This document shows positions 6,787 to 10,499 of a DNA stretch of 10,499 nt, one piece after another. The stretch lies in assembly GCA_947447835.1 (NCBI GenBank), contig CANFLP010000064.1, positions 1 through 10,499 of the forward strand, given 5' to 3'. The notes beneath the pieces are model-generated. The model was not told the DNA's origin and made no database searches. It worked only from the letters and a program-made list of their open reading frames with translations. The DNA comes from Bacteroidota bacterium (GTDB taxonomy: Bacteria > Bacteroidota > Bacteroidia > Chitinophagales > Chitinophagaceae). The position numbers and the translations under genes are program-made. How positions within the stretch are numbered: position 1 is the stretch's first letter; each line of letters begins with the position of its first letter.

Positions 6787-7767
6787 TTAACGATGGTAGG
6801 AGTTCTCGGTTTCGTTCTCTCTTTCCTTATCATATGCCTTGATAATCGCTTTCACTAATTTATGTCTTACAACGTCTTCTTCATCTAATTCAATATGAGC
6901 GATACCTTCTATATTTTGCAAAATACGTACCGCTTTTTCCAAGCCACTTCTTTGATTACGAGGTAAATCCACTTGGGTAGGGTCACCAGTAATAATTGCC
7001 TTTGCATTGGAGCCGATACGTGTTAAAAACATTTTTATTTGAAGGTCGTTGGCATTTTGAGATTCATCTAAAATAATAAAGGCGTTGTCTAATGTTCTAC
7101 CACGCATGTAGGCCAATGGCGCAATCTCAATGGTACGGGTGGACATATAGTATCCTAATTTATCAGCAGGAATCATATCGTCCAAAGCATCATACAAAGG
7201 GCGTAGGTAAGGATCGATCTTTTCTTTTAAATCGCCTGGTAAAAATCCAAGGCTTTCACCCGCTTCTACCGCTGGGCGTGTAAGAATAATCTTTTTTACT
7301 ACTTTATTTTTTAATGCTCTAACAGCTAATGCAACAGCGGTATAAGTTTTACCAGTACCTGCGGGTCCAATGGCAAAAACAATATCGTTTTTATCTGCGG
7401 CCGTAACCATTCTTTTTTGGTTGGCTGTACGCGCTCTTACACTTTTCCCATTAGGTCCAAACACTAATACTTCGTTCGGATTCTTGTCCACGAAATTGTC
7501 AATTACATCTGCATCGTCACCACCTAAAATTTGTTCAAAGTAATTTTCAGAAAGATGCCCATTACGTTCCATGTACTGAATGATAAGCGTGATTTTTTCT
7601 TTGGCTAAATCAATTTGCTCTGGAGCCCCGCTTAGTTTAATTTGTGTCCCTCTTGATAGGATTTTTAATAGAGGAAACTTCTTTTTTAAAATATCGAATT
7701 TGGAGTTGTTGACACCGAAAAACTCAATAGGATTAACGGTATCTAAATTGATGATAGTTTCAGTCAA
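6787..7767 (-). CDS. phoH: PhoH family ATPase (PhoH-like protein)
   Basis: This is a cytoplasmic P-loop ATPase of the PhoH/PhoL type, related to superfamily I helicases and thought to act in RNA metabolism; its exact role is unsettled. The 326 residues comprise an N-terminal region (about 1-115) resembling the KH-like part of the family, then the ATPase. Walker A is GPAGTGKT at 134-141, the RPAVEAGESLGFLPG segment lies at 164-178, Walker B FIILDESQN at 230-238, and the ITGDPTQVDLP motif at 259-269. The C-terminus is charged. The start is a TTG at 7767: the frame is closed by a TAA 21 bases upstream, there is no earlier ATG, and the next internal Met is at residue 66. The opening MTETIINLD leading to IEFFGVNN fits Bacteroidota homologues. 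It ends in a strong terminator. Confidence 0.95.
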   Translation of the reverse strand: MTETIINLDTVNPIEFFGVNNSKFDILKKKFPLLKILSRGTQIKLSGAPEQIDLAKEKITLIIQYMERNGHLSENYFEQILGGDDADVIDNFVDKNPNEVLVFGPNGKSVRARTANQKRMVTAADKNDIVFAIGPAGTGKTYTAVALAVRALKNKVVKKIILTRPAVEAGESLGFLPGDLKEKIDPYLRPLYDALDDMIPADKLGYYMSTRTIEIAPLAYMRGRTLDNAFIILDESQNANDLQIKMFLTRIGSNAKAIITGDPTQVDLPRNQRSGLEKAVRILQNIEGIAHIELDEEDVVRHKLVKAIIKAYDKERENETENSYHR

Positions 7768-7826
7768 TGGATTAGATTTAAAGGGTTAGTGTAGTATGTA
7801 AATCAACCTAACACAATTTAATAAAG

Positions 7827-7861
7827 CAAGTTTAAAATTGCAAGGGCTAAATACGCACAAA
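7827..7861 (-). promoter_or_regulatory. Possible phoH promoter (TTTG, 23-base spacer, TAAACTTG)
   Basis: On the minus strand TTTG (7861-7858) is followed after 23 bases by TAAACTTG (7834-7827), a one-mismatch relative of TAnnTTTG. It would give a leader of roughly 55 bases before the TTG start of phoH. The match is imperfect and the spacing is at the long end of what is known for Flavobacterium, so this is tentative. Confidence 0.25.
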
Positions 7862-7902
7862 TGTGGATTACTCAATTGATAACATTGAGTTCATATGCGT
7901 AT
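7851..7902. repeat. Nested inverted repeats between rpe and phoH
   Basis: The outer arms are ATACGCA (7851-7857) and TGCGTAT (7896-7902), a perfect 7-base inverted repeat. The inner arms are ACTCAAT (7870-7876) and ATTGAGT (7884-7890), also perfect, around the loop TGATAAC. The two stems could stack into one long hairpin with an asymmetric internal loop (12 and 5 bases). No T-run follows on either strand, so it does not look like an intrinsic terminator. It lies in the 185-base gap behind rpe and ahead of phoH and could be an rpe 3' structure, a phoH leader element or a protein site. Confidence 0.45.
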
Positions 7903-7952
7903 ATTATAATGCACAATCGTACATTATCGGAAGATGTATTAGGAATTAAGAA

Positions 7953-8600
7953 CTATGCGTTCTTTAAACTAACAATCATTGCTTTTGGATCTGCAGCTTT
8001 AAATACAGTGGTCCCGGCTACCAAAACATCAGCTCCGGCTTTTACTAAAGCACCTGCATTGTTTTCAGTAACACCACCGTCAATTTCAATGAGGGTAGTA
8101 GCACCTGCGTTTGTAATAATTTGTTTTAGTGCACGCACTTTTTCATAAGTATGTTCAATAAATTTTTGACCACCAAACCCTGGGTTAACACTCATTACAC
8201 AAACCACATCAATATCTTTAATGACATCTTTTAATAAGTCCACAGAAGTATGAGGGTTTATAGCAACACCGGCTTTCATGCCCTGTGCTTTTATTTGTTG
8301 TAGCGTGCTATGTAAATGCGGACAAGCCTCGTAATGCACTGTTAAAACATCGGCGCCAGCCTTTTTAAAATCAGCAATATATTTTTCTGGATGCACAATC
8401 ATTAAGTGAACATCCATCACCTTTGTAGTTGTTTTTTTGATCTGTTCAATAATAGGAAGACCATAACTAATATTGGGAACAAAACTTCCATCCATTACAT
8501 CCAAGTGAAACCAGGCTGCCTCACTTTCATTAAGCATCTCACATGCTTTTCCTAAATTTAAAAAATCGGCTGCTAATAAGGATGGGGCAATAATGGCCAT
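7953..8600 (-). CDS. rpe: Ribulose-phosphate 3-epimerase
   Basis: This cytoplasmic metal-dependent TIM-barrel enzyme interconverts D-ribulose 5-phosphate and D-xylulose 5-phosphate in the pentose phosphate pathway. The 215 residues are full length. Expected landmarks are APSLLAADF at 5-13 (substrate Ser7), WFHLDVMDGSFVPN at 30-43 (metal ligand H32, catalytic D34), VHLMI at 64-68 (ligand H65), the phosphate-binding loop region MSVNPGFGGQKF at 136-147, and EIDGGV at 172-177 (ligand and catalytic D174), followed by the second phosphate loop near residues 194-199. The start is the ATG at 8600, which matches the family opening MAIIAPSLLAADF. A one-mismatch -7 element sits about 16 bases upstream. 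It is divergent from the PD40 protein gene. Confidence 0.97.
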   Translation of the reverse strand: MAIIAPSLLAADFLNLGKACEMLNESEAAWFHLDVMDGSFVPNISYGLPIIEQIKKTTTKVMDVHLMIVHPEKYIADFKKAGADVLTVHYEACPHLHSTLQQIKAQGMKAGVAINPHTSVDLLKDVIKDIDVVCVMSVNPGFGGQKFIEHTYEKVRALKQIITNAGATTLIEIDGGVTENNAGALVKAGADVLVAGTTVFKAADPKAMIVSLKNA

Positions 8601-8615
8601 GACGGGTAATTTTTA

Positions 8616-8623
8616 CAAAGTTC
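8616..8623 (-). promoter_or_regulatory. Possible rpe promoter -7 element (GAACTTTG)
   Basis: On the minus strand GAACTTTG matches TAnnTTTG at all but the first base and ends 15 bases before the rpe ATG. No clear -33 element is visible. The spacing resembles the better elements in this window, but the mismatch keeps confidence low. Confidence 0.35.
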
Positions 8624-8692
8624 CTTCTTTTTTGCTAAATACAGTAGGGGCATTAAAAATATTTTAGTCTTAAATATGACACAATAATGACA

Positions 8693-8734
8693 TTTGTAAG
8701 CGTAAAAAAGGTTTTTTGTAAGTATTTTTGTAAC
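8693..8734 (+). repeat. Three TTTGTAA direct repeats upstream of the PD40 protein gene
   Basis: TTTGTAA occurs at 8693, 8715 and 8727. The first two continue with G, the third with C. The third copy overlaps the probable -7 element. The repeats could be regulator sites or simply low-complexity T-rich promoter DNA. Confidence 0.4.
8723..8730 (+). promoter_or_regulatory. Probable promoter -7 element of the PD40 protein gene (TATTTTTG)
   Basis: TATTTTTG is a full match to TAnnTTTG, ending 18 bases before the ATG at 8749. A TTTG at 8693-8696 lies upstream, but its 26-base spacing is longer than the usual 17-23 bases, so the -33 contact is doubtful. Confidence 0.55.
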
Positions 8735-8748
8735 TAATATATAAGTAC

Positions 8749-9816
8749 ATGAAGAAATTATCCTTTTTATTAATTGTGTTAATGTCCGCATCGACAGTAT
8801 TTGCACAAAAAGATTCCATATTATTTGCAGGTGAGCCGCATTTTAAAAATGTAATACAATTGACCAATAGTGGTGATAATGCCGAAGCGTATTGGAGTTT
8901 TGACAGTAAGCGTATTACTTTTCAAAGGACCAATCCAAAAGAAGGATTAATGTGTGATCAAATTTTCATGGGCTTAGTTCCAACCAATAACACAACACCT
9001 TTTACTTATAAATCAATTAGTGGTGGCAAGGGCCGCACTACTTGCTCATATTTCACTAAGGATGGCGCACATATTATTTATGCTTCAACAAAAGGGGGAG
9101 GTGACGAATGTCCTCCGGCAGTAGATCGTGCTAAGTATGGCAACAAATATATTTGGCCTTTATACAATAGCTATGATATTTTTATGGCAGACACCAATGG
9201 CGTTGTTGTTAAACAATTAACAAGTGCAAAAGGATATGATGCAGAAGGCACTTTATCTTATGATGGAAAGAAGATGATTTACTGTAGTGATAAGGATGGC
9301 GATTTGGATTTATATGTGATGGATTTAGCAACTGGTAAAGAAAAGAAAGTGACCAACACTTTAGGTTATGATGGTGGTGCATGGTTTAGCCCAGATGGTA
9401 AAAAAATTGTCTGGAGAGCTAGCCGTCCAAAAACAGAAGCGGAAGTTGCAGACTATAAATCTTTATTAAAAGAAGGAATGGTAGCGCCAACTAGCATGGA
9501 AGTATTTGTTGCGAATGCGGATGGCACAGACGCAAAACAAATTACTCATTTAGGTCAAGCCAATTGGGCACCTAACTTTACGCCAGACGGAAAACATATT
9601 ATCTTCTGTAGTAACCACGAGTATAAGTATGGCTTCCCGTTCAATATGTACTTAATGGACCTAGAGGGTAACAATATCGAAAAAATTAGCCGTGACAAAG
9701 GTTTTGATGCTTTTCCAATGTTTAGCCCAGATGGTAAAAAAATCATGTTCTCTTCAAATAGAAATAACGGAGGAACACATGATACCAATTTGTTTGTGGC
9801 AGATTGGGTAGATTAG
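8749..9816 (+). CDS. Secreted TolB-like beta-propeller protein with PD40 repeats
   Basis: The 355-residue product has a signal peptide: MKK, hydrophobic core 5-17, likely cleavage after VFA at residue 19. The mature part is built of WD40-like PD40 blades: repeats near 44-59, 98-112, 162-180, 206-224, 271-288 and 318-337, the best being GYDGGAWFSPDGKKI and GFDAFPMFSPDGKKI. This predicts a six-bladed propeller of the TolB C-terminal type in the periplasm or on the outer face. A conserved-looking insert GGGDECPPAVD at 116-126 leads into YNSYDIF, as in other Bacteroidota PD40 proteins I recall. It lacks the TolB N-terminal domain and no tol or pal genes are nearby, so it should not be called TolB itself. 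There are five Cys (69, 99, 121, 179, 287) in the mature part. Role unknown; such propellers usually bind proteins or glycans. A small membrane protein follows after 45 bases. Confidence 0.9.
   Translation: MKKLSFLLIVLMSASTVFAQKDSILFAGEPHFKNVIQLTNSGDNAEAYWSFDSKRITFQRTNPKEGLMCDQIFMGLVPTNNTTPFTYKSISGGKGRTTCSYFTKDGAHIIYASTKGGGDECPPAVDRAKYGNKYIWPLYNSYDIFMADTNGVVVKQLTSAKGYDAEGTLSYDGKKMIYCSDKDGDLDLYVMDLATGKEKKVTNTLGYDGGAWFSPDGKKIVWRASRPKTEAEVADYKSLLKEGMVAPTSMEVFVANADGTDAKQITHLGQANWAPNFTPDGKHIIFCSNHEYKYGFPFNMYLMDLEGNNIEKISRDKGFDAFPMFSPDGKKIMFSSNRNNGGTHDTNLFVADWVD
9384..9407 (+). repeat. First copy of a 24-base exact direct repeat within the PD40 gene
   Basis: The 24 bases encoding most of FSPDGKKI in blade four recur exactly at 9720-9743 in blade six, 336 bases (112 codons) downstream in the same frame. 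Identity at synonymous positions suggests recent blade copying or gene conversion, or shared codon preference on a strongly conserved motif. Confidence 0.85.
9720..9743 (+). repeat. Second copy of the 24-base direct repeat within the PD40 gene
   Basis: Exact match to 9384-9407, encoding the FSPDGKKI strand of the last blade. The flanking codons differ. Confidence 0.85.
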
Positions 9817-9861
9817 TTGTACTTTAGCTGACAAATTTTAAAAGCTCAAAATTATTAGCGC

Positions 9862-10302
9862 ATGTATACAGGTTTAGTACACTTACATAATTTATTAAGA
9901 TGGGTAGTTTTAATCGCCCTATTAGTAACTATCGTAAAATTGGTTCTTAAGCAAGACGCCCTTAAAACGAGTAAGGTACTATTAATAAGTGCCCACACAA
10001 CCTTGGTTTTGGGTTTATACCAATACTTTTTCGGCAATGTAGGGTTCCAATTGATTAAATCTACAGTAGGAGGGATGAAAGTAGTCATGAAAGATGCAGT
10101 GAGTCGTTTTTGGGCAATTGAGCATGCTTTCTCTATGATTTTAGTAATTGCTTTTATCACAATAGGTCATATCAAATATAAGAAGTCTGGAAAACCTAAC
10201 CCAACACTCGTATTTTTTGTTTTGGCCCTGGTTTTGATCTTATTAATGACGCCATGGCCGTTTAAAGCGGGAGTAGGTCGTCCTTGGTACCCAGGAGCTT
10301 AA
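9862..10302 (+). CDS. Small four-helix membrane protein, cytochrome b-like, function unknown
   Basis: The 146-residue protein has four hydrophobic helices at about 13-29, 38-57, 86-104 and 115-131, and a short tail containing PWPF (131-134) and RPW (140-142). Histidines lie at or near helix ends: H7, H9, H45, H88 and H103, with H88 in an IEHAFSM segment. Proteins of this layout are widespread in Bacteroidota and, as I recall, are often labelled cytochrome B or hypothetical. A heme-binding role would need paired His across helices (H45 with H88 or H103, for instance) and is inference only. It begins with ATG at 9862, 45 bases after the PD40 gene. A TACTTTAG at 9820 is only a poor promoter candidate, so co-transcription with the PD40 gene is likely. 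A strong terminator follows. Confidence 0.85.
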   Translation: MYTGLVHLHNLLRWVVLIALLVTIVKLVLKQDALKTSKVLLISAHTTLVLGLYQYFFGNVGFQLIKSTVGGMKVVMKDAVSRFWAIEHAFSMILVIAFITIGHIKYKKSGKPNPTLVFFVLALVLILLMTPWPFKAGVGRPWYPGA

Positions 10303-10332
10303 TTATAACATATTGATTATCAACGATTTTTT

Positions 10333-10357
10333 AAGGAGAAGCGTGGCTTCTCCTTTT
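10333..10357 (+). terminator. Intrinsic terminator behind the four-helix membrane protein gene
   Basis: A perfect 10-base stem pairs AAGGAGAAGC (10333-10342) with GCTTCTCCTT (10346-10355) around the loop GTG. TT, A and TTTT follow, giving a U-rich tail on the plus strand. It lies 30 bases after the stop and separates this gene from infA. Confidence 0.9.
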
Positions 10358-10414
10358 ATTTTGCACTTTTTTCAATATTTCGCTGGTAATTTTTCTTAAT
10401 TCCATTCATTTCCA

Positions 10415-10422
10415 TATCTTTG
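10415..10422 (+). promoter_or_regulatory. Probable infA promoter -7 element (TATCTTTG)
   Basis: TATCTTTG, followed by CAA, is a full match to TAnnTTTG and ends 16 bases before the infA ATG. The leader would be about 13 bases, A-rich and without a Shine-Dalgarno. With the terminator just upstream, this makes infA the first gene of its own transcript. Confidence 0.65.
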
Positions 10423-10438
10423 CAACCCCAAAATAAGT

Positions 10439-10499
10439 ATGTCAAAACAACCGCTGATTAAACAAGATGGAGTAATTATTGAAGCACTGAGCAATGCTA
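10439..10499 (+). CDS. infA: Translation initiation factor IF-1 (first 20 codons; runs off right edge)
   Basis: IF-1 is a small OB-fold protein that binds the A site of the 30S subunit during initiation. Only the first 20 residues are present, MSKQPLIKQDGVIIEALSNA, but these match the family opening closely (KQ-x-L-I-x-QDG-x-IIEALSNA). The complete protein is usually about 72 residues. The start is the ATG at 10439, preceded by an A-rich leader and a TAnnTTTG promoter element. In many bacteria infA lies behind secY and map within the large ribosomal-protein cluster; here the gene upstream is an unrelated membrane protein closed by a terminator. Confidence 0.92.
   Translation, partial: MSKQPLIKQDGVIIEALSNA

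Noticed and set aside
7861..8148. Plus-strand open frame of 95 codons starting in the rpe-phoH gap
   Set aside because: Two thirds of it is antisense to the 3' end of rpe, there is no TAnnTTTG element before it, and the product resembles no family I know. The free part is better explained by the inverted repeats.
8573..8867. Minus-strand open frames across the rpe / PD40 intergenic region
   Set aside because: They overlap the ends of two well-supported genes and the promoters between them, and the translations show no domain features.
8749..9816. Calling the PD40 protein TolB of the Tol-Pal system
   Set aside because: It has TolB-like propeller blades but no TolB N-terminal domain, and no tol or pal genes are nearby.
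9826..9855. AGCT ... AGCT pairing between the PD40 gene and the membrane protein gene as a terminator
   Set aside because: The stem is only four bases with a long loop and no T-run follows, so read-through into the next gene is more likely.
9855..10160. Minus-strand open frame of 101 codons opposite the four-helix membrane protein
   Set aside because: The plus-strand frame has coherent membrane helices and a family-like layout. The antisense frame is a shadow.
1..10499. A CRISPR array, mobile element, prophage or defence island
   Set aside because: No regularly spaced repeats, transposase, integrase, toxin-antitoxin pair or terminal inverted repeats were seen. All large frames are housekeeping or envelope genes with similar composition.

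Overview
The window looks like an ordinary housekeeping stretch of a Bacteroidota chromosome, most likely from the Chitinophagales/Chitinophagaceae side of the phylum. That placement is inference from protein style. The supporting observations are AT-rich DNA, almost no Shine-Dalgarno sequences before starts, and clean matches to the Bacteroidota promoter -7 element TAnnTTTG directly upstream of six genes. No rRNA, tRNA, CRISPR array, insertion sequence, prophage or defence island was seen. No intergenic stretch exceeds 300 bases; the longest is about 185 bases, between phoH and rpe.

Layout, left to right. (1) A 5' part of mutS on the minus strand runs off the left edge. It is transcribed divergently from a SpoU/TrmH-family RNA methyltransferase, and both promoters sit within about 50 bp. 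(2) A plus-strand run follows: a UbiA-family prenyltransferase, ruvX (pre-16S rRNA nuclease, TTG start), def (peptide deformylase) and an unrecognised secreted protein whose GTG start overlaps the def stop by one base. (3) A minus-strand block converges on it: a YbdK-type carboxylate-amine ligase, phoH (TTG start, with a strong intrinsic terminator behind it) and rpe (ribulose-phosphate 3-epimerase). (4) A second plus-strand run holds a secreted PD40/TolB-like beta-propeller protein and a small four-helix, histidine-bearing membrane protein, closed by a strong terminator. (5) The first 20 codons of infA (IF-1), with its own promoter, run off the right edge.

Together the genes cover DNA mismatch repair, RNA modification and maturation, N-terminal protein processing, isoprenoid quinone synthesis, the pentose phosphate pathway and translation initiation, with a few secreted or membrane proteins of unknown function. 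I found no convincing novel multi-gene system. The items most worth a second look are the def-coupled secreted protein, the histidine-rich four-helix membrane protein, the near-leaderless divergent mutS/methyltransferase promoters, the nested inverted repeats between phoH and rpe, and infA heading its own transcript.
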